From: Klebsormidium nitens
Taxonomy: Eukaryota > Streptophyta > Klebsormidiophyceae > Klebsormidiales > Klebsormidiaceae
Direction: 5' to 3'
DNA length: 64,000 nucleotides
Assembly (NCBI GenBank): GCA_000708835.1
Contig: DF237035.1
Location: 69,899 to 133,898 of the forward strand
The notes under the pieces are model-generated. The model saw nothing but the letters and a program-made list of their open reading frames with translations. It ran no database searches and had not been told where the DNA came from. Of this stretch, positions 1 through 11,197 are shown piece by piece. Position 1 is the stretch's first letter, and every line of letters begins with the position of its first letter. Made by a program: the position numbers and the translations under genes.

Positions 1-91
1 TTTCACAAACTGGTTCACAAAGCTCCCTGCCAGTCAAATAGCCAGGGTTTACATTTCCAAGTCCGCAAACTAGGTGCGGAACGCTACTCAC

Positions 92-512
92 CGAGCAGCA
101 GCCCGTCCATGTCAAACAGAATGTGCGTGATCTTCCGCCGCTCATTGTGCACTCCTCCCGAAATTGCGCCATGCAGAATTCCGGGGCCAAGCACGGGTGC
201 GGTGGCAACTGCGCCGTCACTATCTACGGGAGCGATCGCTATCTTCACCCCTACCTCCGATTGTTTGCTCTTCATTATGAAACTCTCGGCCTTGTCGGCA
301 GCGGGAACTTCGTCCTCCATGTTCGTCTCGCGTCCGCTCATTCTAGTTGCAATGTGAAGGCAGCGCTTGTGGTTGCTCCAGAGGGACTGGGAGAGGTTTG
401 GAAACTTGAACCTGCTCGGGTTGAGAGGGTTTCTGCCAATGTGCTGGGCACCAATGGTGGATTGAAGAGCGTGAAGAGCTGGACGAAGGGCAACCCTTGA
501 AAACGCCCTCAT
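92..512 (-). CDS. HAD-superfamily phosphatase, first exon only (partial)
   Basis: Minus-strand first exon, ATG at 512, ending at 92 on a good donor (CTCG then GTGAGT); the rest lies beyond the left edge. The last residues, KITHILFDMDGLLL, are HAD motif I (DxDG, nucleophile Asp). The wording ITHxxFDMDGLLL is typical of the plant GPP / GS1 / riboflavin-kinase-FMN-phosphatase group of haloacid dehalogenase hydrolases, which dephosphorylate small sugar or nucleotide phosphates. The roughly 125 residues before it are Arg/Ser-rich at the start (MRAFSRVALRPALHALQ) and look like an organelle transit peptide; a second Met (MSGRETNMEDE) could give a cytosolic form. The substrate cannot be told from this exon. 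The family call rests on one motif, but that motif is very characteristic. Confidence 0.72.
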
Positions 513-1389
513 TAACCGGAGCTCAAATCGCCAGATTCGCGTTTCACACACACTCCATGACACCGGCGAGCTATCACTTCTGCTAATATCAAGGCACTGC
601 AACTTCTTTTGCGGCCCGCACCCAGATGCTCGTCGGTTGACAGCCACTCTGGACAAGCTTGGCGCCTGAATCCCACATTTACCTTTCAATCTGGGCAACA
701 AAGTCGTCTACAAATCTACCCTGAATTCAAGCGTCCTTCAGCCCTTTCATGCTTATGCAACCAGTGCGAGCTTTGCAGTGTATATAAAGTGTGGGCTGGC
801 AGTGGGACTCTGAGAAGCGCAATGTCCACTGCGGCTGCCTGAGTTTTGAAAGCTGCCAGTGCCTGGTTAGATCAGTAACCGAAATCACACAGGCACCCTG
901 GTTACAGCTTTGCCTCCTCTCCAAGTCACCTCCGTTATCGTTCAGTGTCTGGTGGACCGGTAGCTCGCGGCCTCCAAATAATATATTGTGTAGTCTAGAC
1001 AACCGCCGGTCCGGCGGCCGCCTGCTTGTCGGGCAACTTTGACCATTATCGGTGTAACCCGCCTGTTTTTCATTGGTCAAGCTCATAACCCCTGGTTTGC
1101 TGTGTCAAAGTGAAGGTTGCTGAGGGAAAAACCTCCCTGCATTTCTCTTCCACGAGGCAGACATGCATGATGGCATTGACTTCTCCACCCCCTCCTAGAA
1201 CGCTGCATGAAGGCTGCATGCCACTATGATGGCCCCCAGCTTGCTGCCCTGCAGGGCTGGGCTGGACGCCACAGCAACACCGGAAATGCCTCCCACATTT
1301 TGCAGCTCACCAGAGCGAAATTGCAGGCTGTTACAGCTGACTTGCTGTAAAGTTCTACCTAAACAGGCGCCGATTGCAACGTCAGCAAC
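513..1389. promoter_or_regulatory. Divergent intergenic region between HAD gene and SDR1
   Basis: 877 bp separate two divergently transcribed genes, so the region should hold both promoters. A TATATAAA sequence at 781-788 on the plus strand is the only obvious core-promoter word. It lies about 600 bp before the SDR1 start, so its use would imply a long leader. No coding exon is supported here. Confidence 0.4.
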
Positions 1390-4300
1390 ATGGCTCCCCC
1401 GGACTACAAAGACTTGTTCTCGATCAAGGGCAAGACCGCCCTGGTGACGGGGGCGTCATCGGGAATCGGGTCCCGCTTCTCTGTGTTCCTGGCATCGCAA
1501 GGGGCATCGGTGGTGGTGGCAGCCCGCCGGAAGGACAAGCTGCAAGATCTTGTGCTGGTCGGGACTACAATCTATCTGTTTCTATATGTTTTCAGTCCCC
1601 AGTTATGGCCTGTCTTATCATTCTTCTTTTTGCATACTTGGGGCATGACAGCGTAATGCTGACAGAGGATTGCATTTTGAACCAGGTGTGTCAAAGGCAA
1701 TTGCTGTGGAATATGGGTGTCGCAAAAGCCAGACATGCAGGATATGTATGGATGTGTGAATTTCTCATGTGAAGGGGGACATGGAACCACACAAGTAAAG
1801 GTTCGTGCCAACCAACACGCATCCAGTTACTTCTAAGAATAGGGGAAAAGACATCACGGAAGCAATCCAGAGGCTGCACTCGCATGTTCAGGAACTCTGC
1901 CATACCCAATCCGATCAGACTGCTGTCTGATAGGTGGTGGGGGAATAACAAACTTGAAGAGCTCAAAATTGTCCTCCCGTTGAAAGCAGAAGGGAAGATG
2001 TTTGATAGTTCAGGATGGTTTTCAACACAGAATGTTTATCAGGGAAGTCGATATTGCCTTTTGATCAGCAAAAATCCCACCAAGTCAATGCTTTTCTTCC
2101 AGAAGTCTATTCAGTTCTTCATGAGTCAGAGTGGGTGCTTTTCCTGGCTGCAAAGCTGTTGCTTTGATTGTACCCTTTCATTGCTTCCCTTTCCTGTGGG
2201 GCCCAATGCATGCTCATCAAAACTCACTTACTATTGCAGGAGATTGAAAAGTCCGGCGGCAAGGCGAAGGCTGTCGAGCTGGATGTGTCAGCAGACCAAG
2301 AATCAATCAAGAGGAGCGTAGACGACGCCTGGGCAGCCTTCGGCAAGCTGGACATTTTGGTAAGGAAGGGGAATCGGGCGATCATGAAGAGAAACTTTTC
2401 CTGATTTGATGCTAGTTCCCAGTCGAGATTGGCTGCCAATCTGAGACAATGGGTGTTCAGCTGTATCTCCGTTCCGCTAATACCAATCCGTCTTTGTGTT
2501 CCACCCTTTCGGGCTGGTCAGAATCGTCAAGGAATTGTCGTGTTCCTGTAGAGATGGACCCCAGCCTTTCATCCAATCGATGAACATACTATGCGTGCTT
2601 GAAAGACATACTGCCATACCTCAAAGTTCTAGCATCTTTTTGCCCTTCAGTCCCTCCCTCAGTTCGAAGATTCTATTCCAACATCGCTGTACAGTGTCTT
2701 TGGATACCTACTCAGAAAGATGAACCGGACAATGTGGATTGGTCCAGAGAATCAGCACTCTTACTTTCCATCGTCGCACAAACCGGCACTCGCTTTAGAA
2801 TGGATTCCTTTATTTGTTGAAATGGAGAATCAGTCGCTCAGCCGATTCTGTTGATCGTGATCGATTGGATTTGCGCCTGCTCACTTTTCAGGTAAACAAT
2901 GCGGGGTACGGTGGCGGCGAGGGCATCCTCAAGGACAGCCAAGAGAAGTTCGACGCAATTTTCCACACCAACGTGCGCGGCCTCTACTTCACGGCCCAAG
3001 CCGTCGCCAAGCTGATGGTCGACCACGACATCTCGGGCAGAATCGTAAACACGAGCTCGATCGCGGGGGGGGAGGTGATCCAAGTCGGGCATGCCATCTA
3101 CGCAGCCTCCAAGGCCGCGGTTATCCAGCTAACCAGGTGGGTCAGCGCCTCTAAAAGCTGGGCGTCCTGTGTGCCACCTTCCAGTTAGTCAGAAGGGTCA
3201 GCAAATTCTGACGCAATTCTTCTCTGCTTCTCGAGTTTGCCAGGTGGGTTAGCGGTGTTTAAAGTTGACATTCAGTTTATTGATAAGATAACCAGGTGGG
3301 GTAATGTCAGAATGACCAGGTGGGTTTGCGGAATTCAGGACGCTTGATGAAGAGGGTTCTGTGCTTTCTTTTTCACTGTGCACAGGATGGCGGGACGTCA
3401 GACTTGATCTTGCCGATTGGCGTTCAAGCGTTCCTCTGGTCTTGATGGGATCGTCGAAGGGAGGTCCAGCTGTCCGTTGTCAAGTTCAGCTTTTGCAAGC
3501 GTAGATTATGTTCAGAAGCCTTTTATACATCTTTTAGGGGCAAAGACACCTGCTCGTAGGTCTAGCCTGGCTGTCGCTCCAATTCTGCGCGCTCCCTTTC
3601 GAAGCATGTCTCGCGCTTTTACTCCCAAGCCGCTTCTTGGTTCTTACATGTTCAGCTTGTTCTTTGATGTGAGGCGAGTCTCGTGCACTTTAGAGGTCTC
3701 TTCGACGGTTTGGCTTGAAGTTGGGCGATTTCCCGTTCTGTTCAACGACAAAGCTTCTGCTGACTTCTGCAGAGCCATTGCGATTCGAGATCGTGGAAGA
3801 ATCGCCCGGTGTGTGCTTTTTCTCACGTTTGACGTCTTTGCTGACGTGAGCAAAGCCTTCAATTACGTCTGCAGGGCGATGGCGGTCGAGCTGGCCCCCA
3901 AGGGCATCAACGTGAACAGCATCGCGCCCGGCGTCTTCCCGTCGGAGATGACGAGCGAAGTGGTCGGGAGCGAAAGCGCCAAGCAAGTCCAAAGGGCAAT
4001 TCCTGCGCGCAGGTTGGTGTAACTTCCGCTCGATCCAACTTCAACCTGGTTGAATCCCGTGTTCCTCGTGAGAAGTTCTAGACATTTTTCTTTAGGAAGC
4101 AAAAGTTTCCCTGCGCTTTTAACAAGGTCTGTGGTTTCGTGCCGCTCATGCTGCTTGTTTCGGCGTGCTGCTCGTTTTTCCCATTGCAGAATGTTCTCCC
4201 TTTCGCAATCCGTTTTTGTAAGGACGAGCAATACTCTCTATTATTCGCCTTTGCCTATCGAAGCATTCTTCCGCGTAGTTGAAGCGACACCTTCGGTGTC

Positions 4301-5268
4301 ACGTTTGCTTCTGACTTCTCGTCGCTCATGGCTGAGAGGGCGAAGAGAACAGTGCAGAAGACCTTCGCGCACTCGTCGCTCAGGTCGAAGGGCCCTAGAT
4401 GTTGTCAGGGCAAGGACAAGAGAGCCCAGCAGAGAAAGTCCTTAGAAGCGTTCGGCTTTTAAAATGGCCGTCTGATTTATCCGTCAGCTTTGATCTGGTT
4501 CCTATTTTTCAAAGCAGGAGACGATTGAATGAGCCTATGACTGGGTGGCTTTCTAGACCGTCTTGTAAGATTCCAATGTTGCTGACGTCGTAAGGAGTCA
4601 GCTGCTTCAATTGCTTGTTGGGATCTACATCAGCGCCAGGTCGGACGCAATTCCTGGCGTTTTGCTGGCCACTTGGGTCCTCAGCCGCTGCGGTCACTTG
4701 AGATTGTCTTACGTCACGCTGCTAGCAGAGTTTCGAACTTCTTGACCAGATTTTAAAGGTCATTTCAGGCGGTATCAGGGTCGGAAGATGTTGGGAACTA
4801 GGACACCGACCCGTTTTTTGGGTTCTGACCTTTCAGAGCATCAGGTGGTTCGTTGAACGGACCCACTTTTTGACCAATTCTGGGCGAAGTATTTTGTCGC
4901 GGATGTCAACATGGCCCCATTCATTCAACTAATGGCGGTTCGAAAAAACAGGAATTATGAGTCCGACTTTCTGGTGGCTGGTCGAAGTCTACTGCAAGTT
5001 ACGCGCACCGGTTATCCGAAAGTAGCCCTGCACTTATCGGAGAAAATGAGTCCGCTTCTCTCCTCGCTGTTCTTCAATCTCTGAATGCCTGTTACGTTTC
5101 TTTTCCTCCAGGTACGGAGACACGGAGACGGACATGATGGGCGTCCTCCTGCTCCTCGTGAGCGAGAAAGCGTCACAGTACATCGTCGGTGTGACCATCC
5201 CCGTGGACGGCGGACATTCGCTGTACACAATGAGCCTGTCGAACCCAACGGCCATCTTTGAGGAATAG
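1390..5268 (+). CDS. Classical SDR oxidoreductase, tandem copy 1
   Basis: Five exons: 1390-1557, 2240-2359, 2892-3136, 3875-4012, 5112-5268. They join in phase to 275 aa. The protein is a short-chain dehydrogenase/reductase with cofactor motif TGASSGIG (residues 20-27), NNAG (98-101), structural Asn in NVRG (about 123), catalytic Ser152 in VNTSSIAG, and Tyr166/Lys170 in YAASK. Arginines after strand 2 (VVVAARR) suggest NADP(H). Length and layout match FabG-like/glucose-dehydrogenase-like classical SDRs; the substrate is unknown. No transit peptide is visible, so it is probably cytosolic. The exon 1 donor (CTG then GTCGGG) is weak; the homologous place in copy 2 is CAG then GTTAGA. Intron 3 holds repeats of its own donor. 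The gene has a close paralogue 1.1 kb downstream with the same intron positions and exon lengths. Confidence 0.93.
3131..3332 (+). repeat. Donor-like repeats in intron 3 of SDR1
   Basis: The real exon 3 donor context, CTAACCAG followed by GTGGGTCAGCG at 3129-3147, recurs as degenerate copies in the intron near 3240 (GCCAGGTGGGTTAGCGG), 3289 (ATAACCAGGTGGGGTAA) and 3314 (TGACCAGGTGGGTTTGCGG). Each keeps CCAGGTGGG, a strong 5' splice-site consensus. The SDR2 intron at the same place has a similar series. Confidence 0.7.
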
Positions 5269-6365
5269 ATTTTGACGCAGGGCTTAGAACACGGTGATAA
5301 GAAAGTACTCTCGTCCAGATAATGCGGAAGTGAGTTAGCAGCTTGAGAACGTCAGAAAAGAGTCGAGATGCAACAACGATTTTAGTTGCTAGGAAGCAGA
5401 TCTTGTGTACTACACATGATGTACATGTACTTTACTAATGAGGAGAGTGTATCATATAAACACCGCAGTGCAGTAAAGTGCAGCAAAATGTTACGGACTG
5501 ATATTTCCGATATTTTCTCAGCGGATGGCGCTTCTGCTCTTTTTCAATGAGGATATACCACACGAATATGTTGGGTTTTGCTAGCATCATTGACCGTGGT
5601 CACTCTGTCAGAAAGTAAGAGAGATTAAGCCCTTCGACTGGCCCTCGCCTGGCCCTCATCATTGTTGATACCATCTCTGGCCAAATCTCTTAGTTCCTTT
5701 ACGGCACATGCATAGTACTATGATGTATGAACGGCTCAGCATGGTGGTTTACTTAAATTATATAGACTCGCAGCTTGTTTTGCATGCCGGTTCTAAGCCC
5801 CCCGCTGCAGAGCTGGACCACAGCCGATCGACGCACTGCACTGCGGCGCGAGTGGCGACCGTCGCACCAGCATTTGACCAAACCATCTACTTCGTCGGAA
5901 ACGTCCTCAACGCCAATCATTGTCAATGCACGGAAGACTCCTCATGCAGTCCGTATACTAAGTCATCCTTATCGGCGCTGCATTTGGAGCATTCTGCCGA
6001 TCCACGGAGGTACAAAGCAGTACAGCGCTTCTCCGTGAGCCCTTCCTGAACGTGCCTGCATGCCTTCGTCAAGTTGGGGTATGTCAACCTCAAGTCCTTT
6101 CAAGCTATTGTTCAGTACAGTTGACATTGGCCGATCCTCGAGCCCATGATGCTCAGTCCGTGGCTCCACAGTGCTGCTTTGCTGGGCATGCAGTTGACTT
6201 ATCATTGCTCGGAGGTTCAGCAAACCAAGAAAGTTTTTCCACCAGGAATAGTTGCTCGAAGGGTTCAGCAAAGCAGGAAGTCTTTTAATCAGGAATAGTC
6301 TTGGGCTGTCACAGCAAAGCTGCCTTGGATACCTCCAACAATCAGGCGTCGTTTGCAACGTCAGC
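5269..6365. other. Intergenic region between the two SDR genes
   Basis: About 1.1 kb between tandem paralogues. It holds a 47-49 bp imperfect tandem repeat at about 6214-6309. The final 20-25 bp before the SDR2 ATG (CAGGCGTCGTTTGCAACGTC) match the SDR1 leader (CAGGCGCCGATTGCAACGTC), so the duplication included part of the 5' leader. Nothing else is recognised. Confidence 0.6.
6214..6309. repeat. Two-copy tandem repeat upstream of SDR2
   Basis: The segment beginning GGTTCAGCAAACCAAGAAAG is followed directly by a copy beginning GGTTCAGCAAAGCAGGAAG. Both end in CAGGAATAGT and are about 47-49 bp. It lies 60-150 bp before the SDR2 start codon, so it could be in the promoter or leader. Confidence 0.65.
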
Positions 6366-9300
6366 ATGGCTCCCCCCGACTACAAGGATCTCTTCTCAAT
6401 CGAGGGCAAGACGGCCCTGGTTACAGGGGCATCGTCGGGCATCGGGTCCCGCTTCTCCGTATTTCTGGCGTCACAAGGGGCATCGGTGGTGGTGGCAGCT
6501 CGCCGGAAGGACAAGCTGCAAGACCTTGTTCAGGTTAGAAATCATTCCTTTTAATCGGCTCCAATTAAGGTTACTTTCCGGGCGCCCTTGTACATTTTGC
6601 AAGATGTTGTGAAGGTCAGGAATCGTTCCTTTCTAGGGGTTTCAATTGGGTTCATTTGGTTTTATTACGCCCTTGTGCGCTTGGAGCATGAGAGTAGGAG
6701 GTGACTGAGAGATGATATTTCACACCGGTTTCACGGAAGCCGACCGCTGCCAGTTTTAGATTTCTGCAAGGCTGACACGTACAGGACTATCTTCGATCAA
6801 AGTAAACACGAGTCAAGCAATGGAACTGGACCTTTTGCAACTACATCCCATCAGCGTGTATTGAACCACCATCCACAAATTAGAAAATTTGTAGGAAAGA
6901 GACCGAGAAGATTGCAGTCAAGATTCTTTGGAATCTGTATGTCTCTCAAACTTTCCTTCAATCAGAGTCAGTACTTTATCTGGATTCAAGGTACTGCTTC
7001 ACTCGACCTTCCTGACTACTCTCCTTTCCTGCGGGTCCGGTGCATGACGTTGAGATCTACTCCGTGTGCAGGAGATTGAAAAGGCGGGCGGCAAGGCAAA
7101 GGCAGTCGAGCTGGATGTGTCGGCGGACCAGGAATCGATCAAGAGGAGTGTGGACGAAGCCTGGGCAGCCTTTGGAAAGCTGGATATTCTGGTAAGGAAG
7201 GAAACGTAAAGGCACCGATGCGGAAAGCAATAGACCTCACCCTCTGAACCGACGAACGTTCTGCCCGCTTCATCCCTTTACAAAATATATGCTGCTTGTA
7301 GGGAGATAGAAGCGGAACACCTGTTTCTAGCTCAGACGGCCGGCAGTGTCCTGATTCGTTTCGAGTCCGCTGAGTGTACTCAAAAGGCGCTTCCACAAGC
7401 TGCATCTGGACAGATAGCACCTCAGTCGTTGCACGAGATGAGTTTCTCGAGAATAACCTCGTCCGTCTTTCCAGATGGACATCTCGGTCGTTCCAGCTGT
7501 TGATGGGCGCCTCTCACGAGGTTTGGTCAGCCCCACAGCTCTCGCAAGCTTGTCAATGACTTGCGATTGCAATGCGCCCAGTGAAAAGTGCCATACGAAA
7601 CTCGATTTGCCCGAAAGTGTGTCTCCACTCTCCAGGTGAACAACGCAGGGACCGCCGGTGGGGAGGGCCTTCTCAATGACCGGCAAGAGACGTTCGACAA
7701 AATTTTCAACACCAACGTGCGCGGTCTCTACTTCACCGCTCAAGCCGTGGCTAAGCTGATGGTCGATCATGATGTTACGGGCAGAATCGTAAACACGAGC
7801 TCGATTGCTGGGGCGGAGATGGTCACAGTTGGGTACGCCATCTACTCTGCTTCCAAGGCCGCGATTATCCAGCTAACCAGGTGGGTCAGCGGTTCTGTTG
7901 GCTGGGTTAATTCAGCTAAACCAGGTCGGACACAACAATCTGAGGTTGCGCTTTCATCGCTTTGAATAATGATGAGGTGGGTTAGCGGAGTTTCGAACTC
8001 AGTGCTTTTTGAAACGGATCAGGTGGGTTAGAAGCGATGGCTTGTGCGCTTCGCTTCTCAGTGAGCTCATATACGAGACTTCATCCTGCGTGGTCCATTA
8101 CTATTTCGTGGCACTGTCGGAGGATTCCTGCCTTCAAAAGTTGTGAGTCTTCCTACTCTTCGCCTGGAAGCTCTATATGATTCTCCTCGATCCCGTCCTG
8201 GCTCAAAGCAACTTGGACTGCTTCTACCTTTCCGCCGGGCAGAGGTTTGCAGCACTAGTTTGAAAGGACAGGAGAAAAGCCTCCGGTAAAGCATTCTCCA
8301 GAGATTATCCGGTGCCTGACTGAAATCTGTTTCGATTCTGATATACATATAACGAAGTGGAACGGCCCTGCCGAAGCTTCGTCGTTGAAAGGCAGACTTA
8401 CCTGCTTCTGCTTTTCCCTTACGTCTGACGCCTTCGCTGACATCAGCAAAGTTCGTGATTGCGTCTGAAGGGCGATGGCGGTCGAGCTAGCTCCCAAGGG
8501 CATCAATGTGAACAGCATCGCGCCCGGCGTCTTCCCGTCAGAAATGTCGAGCCCATTTACTGAGAGCGAACAAGCCAAGCAAGTCCAGAAGGCACTCCCT
8601 GCGCGCAGGTCGGTTTCCAAATCACTAACTCCATATTTGGATTCAGTCACATATATTTCTTTTTCCTTGTCTTTGGAGTCAACTTTTGTCGATTGATTGT
8701 CATTGCTCAAAACTGTTCATTTTATCGCTCAAATCATTTCTCAGGAAGAGCTTGGACTTTCCTGTTGACATTCCTTGGGCGGTACGTAGTTCCTTTTCAA
8801 CGTTCTGCAGGGCTGCTTCTGCTTTCCATATCCGTGTTTTGATCGCACAACCAGTCGGCCACATCCTTTGGAGCATCCTTGAAGCTACTCGATTCATTTA
8901 TATGTTGATCGGATCGAATTCTCGTCGTGATTGGTTATCCCCCTCCCCTTTCCCATCATATTCGAATCGAATGGAGAAGGGACACTGCAGAATGCTATCT
9001 TCGTAGTTTGTATTCTGCCGAAAGGGCCCCTGACGTCATCCACGCGTGTAAGCAAAGGATCTGCAGGGAGCCCATTGAAGAATCTTTCCCTCGTGCAAAG
9101 CGCTTGTTTGACAGCCGTCCGATTGTTCCGTCGGATTTGACCCTCGTCCTCTCCTCGACCAGGACAGGGTTTAATTTCGCAACTTTCGATGCTTGGAGGC
9201 CTGGACGTTGATTTGGGAGACTGTGATCTTGCTGAAGTCACAAACGCGAGCATGTTAATATGAATACAAACCTACCTGCAAGCTCTCGAGTCTGTCAAGT

Positions 9301-9539
9301 GAAAGGCCGCCTTGTCATGACGGTTGAACCTGCCCCGCTTCTATGCATGTTCTCAATGTTCTATTACCATCTTAAATCACAGGTACGGAGACACGGAGAA
9401 GGACATGATGGGCGTCCTCCTGCTCCTCGTGAGCGAGAAAGCGTCACAGTACATCGTCGGTGTGACCATCCCCGTGGATGGTGGACATTCGCTGTACACC
9501 ATGGACCTATCGAACCCAACAGCCATCTTTGAGGAGTAG
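6366..9539 (+). CDS. Classical SDR oxidoreductase, tandem copy 2
   Basis: Five exons: 6366-6533, 7072-7191, 7636-7880, 8471-8608, 9383-9539. Exon lengths are identical to SDR1 (168, 120, 245, 138, 157), giving 275 aa. All SDR motifs are kept: TGASSGIG, NNAG, NVRG, catalytic Ser, YSASK and the C-terminal VDGGHSLYTMDLSNPTAIFEE-type ending. Differences concentrate after NNAG (GTAGGEGLLNDRQETFDKIFN against GYGGGEGILKDSQEKFDAIFH) and around SEMSSPFTESEQAK, near the substrate-binding loop, so substrate preference may have shifted. The exon 4 acceptor is unusual (TCTGAAG instead of CTGCAG). Introns have diverged much more than exons, so the duplication is not very recent or the coding part is under selection. 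Confidence 0.93.
7874..8033 (+). repeat. Donor-like repeats in intron 3 of SDR2
   Basis: After the true donor at 7880/7881 (AACCAG then GTGGGTCAGCGG), related strings occur near 7917 (AAACCAGGTCGGAC), 7972 (ATGAGGTGGGTTAGCGG) and 8017 (GATCAGGTGGGTTAGAAGC). They parallel the series in SDR1, so the array or its tendency to form predates or accompanied the gene duplication. Confidence 0.6.
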
Positions 9540-11197
9540 CCCACCTGGCACGAGTGCGAGCTTTAGGTTGAAGAGGTACTGGAGAGCGATTTGTTTAGAT
9601 GATGCCTCAGCGGGTAGGGGCTTGCAGAGTCAAAGAGGGCTGCCGGATGATGCGACGATGATGTATGTCGAATAACGAAACTTGCATGATCATATCAAGT
9701 GAGTGATATACAGAGCAAGGATCTCGCTCGAATTCTGTACCATAGTTGGTATAAAAAGCGGCCATATGCAGACTGCACCCGCGGTTCAATGGATGATTAG
9801 AACTGCTTGGAAAGGCGGCGCGCGCATAAGGTGCATATGCATCCGGCCGCGCATGTGATTCATTGTAGATTCGACCAGACATACTTTCTGGAAAGCGCGG
9901 CCATCTTTTCTGCATCGCAACTAGATATACTTTTGTGCGAGCTTCCAACAATTGAAGGTCCGACACGCGTGCATTATCGACAATTTTGACCTGACGTTTT
10001 TAAGTTCATGATTTCGCCCGCCTATACTAGTCAAGTAATGCTTATGGCACTGCTGGCCCACGCAACTTATATACATGGCGATTTGAGGCTGGCCGAGCAC
10101 ATGCTGAGTTGCGTGCAGATATTAGTATACACCTATCTGATCGAGTGTGCGTATACGCGGACCGTCATGCAATTTCAGTGAGTGCCTTAATTGTGAACTC
10201 GATGAAACCGTGGGCGTTTGTGTATACGCGTCCTGCTGAGGCTGCAAGCTAGCTCAGTATGGCGGTTATGTACATGCGATACTTCGTTCTTGGAGCACAC
10301 AAACTAGGCGGCGGCTTAGAAATGACCCGCCAATATCGGTCCATATAGATCTGCAAAACATTACTACGCACTTCCAATCTGAGGTAGTTTACGCACATGC
10401 CGCGCGCGCATGATCGACGCCTCTCTAGCTCCTTCATGCAGGTAATGCGGCCAACAAGTTTGCAACACTCTGAGCTCCCTTCTTGTCGCCACAAATCTAG
10501 GCTAGTGGAGAATCCAATGATGCGTCGACTTCGTGTACTTTCTGCACGTGCCATATTTGGGTCCCACGGAAATGCTATTCCGACCACGATTCGAGCTGAG
10601 CTACGAGCGGAATGTTGGATTCACTCTGCTGACAGCAACTGCACGTAAACGAAGAACGTCAAGTTATCAACCAGAGACCCCTCAACGACGTGCATCGGGG
10701 ATACATGTCTCTTTCTGCCAAACTACGTCCAAAAGCACGACCATCGCTTGGGGTCGAAGCATACATGCGGCAATAAAACATTGCTGCGCGCCTCCGCACC
10801 TGCGAACCCGATTGTCAAACCACTCTCCGATACATTCCTCCTCGGTTGCGCTCGGTTGCCGCGCTCTGCACCACCGTAACCACTTTACTTTAAGAAGCTT
10901 CCGCTCCCAAAAAGCAATCCTTTGGTCAGAGGACCACAGTGGGACCATGCACAGCAAAGGTGTTGAAACCTTTTCGGCTGACCCGAAAGCAAGGGAATCA
11001 TCAAACAGGGCCTCCAGAGAAGCTGACGCAGTCGTAACTCAGTCGTAAGCAAATCACCTTCACCAGAACCCCTCGGCAAGCTGAAGGAACTCTTGCTCAC
11101 AGACTTACCGGGTCTCGCCCTCTAGTTCTGCGGACCAGCAACAGACTCGCACGCTGCGGCCGTTTGCGGTGTCTCAGACATGAAGCGTGCGCGTCTG
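9540..11197. other. Intergenic region between SDR2 and TAF1B 3' end
   Basis: About 1.66 kb between the convergent ends of SDR2 and the TAF1B gene. I see no exon with supported splice sites, no tRNA-like structure and no clear repeat. The longest open frames here have no recognisable composition or motif. Confidence 0.5.

Noticed and set aside
6052-6363. Short open frames directly upstream of SDR2
   Set aside because: They lie in the leader or promoter and are explained by a short tandem repeat; no protein features.
10241-10280. tRNA A-box-like string (TAGCTCAGTATGGCGG)
   Set aside because: No matching B-box or cloverleaf within the right distance.
10533-11048. 171-aa plus-strand open frame downstream of SDR2
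   Set aside because: No recognisable motif, no splice context or composition typical of the neighbouring genes; likely chance.
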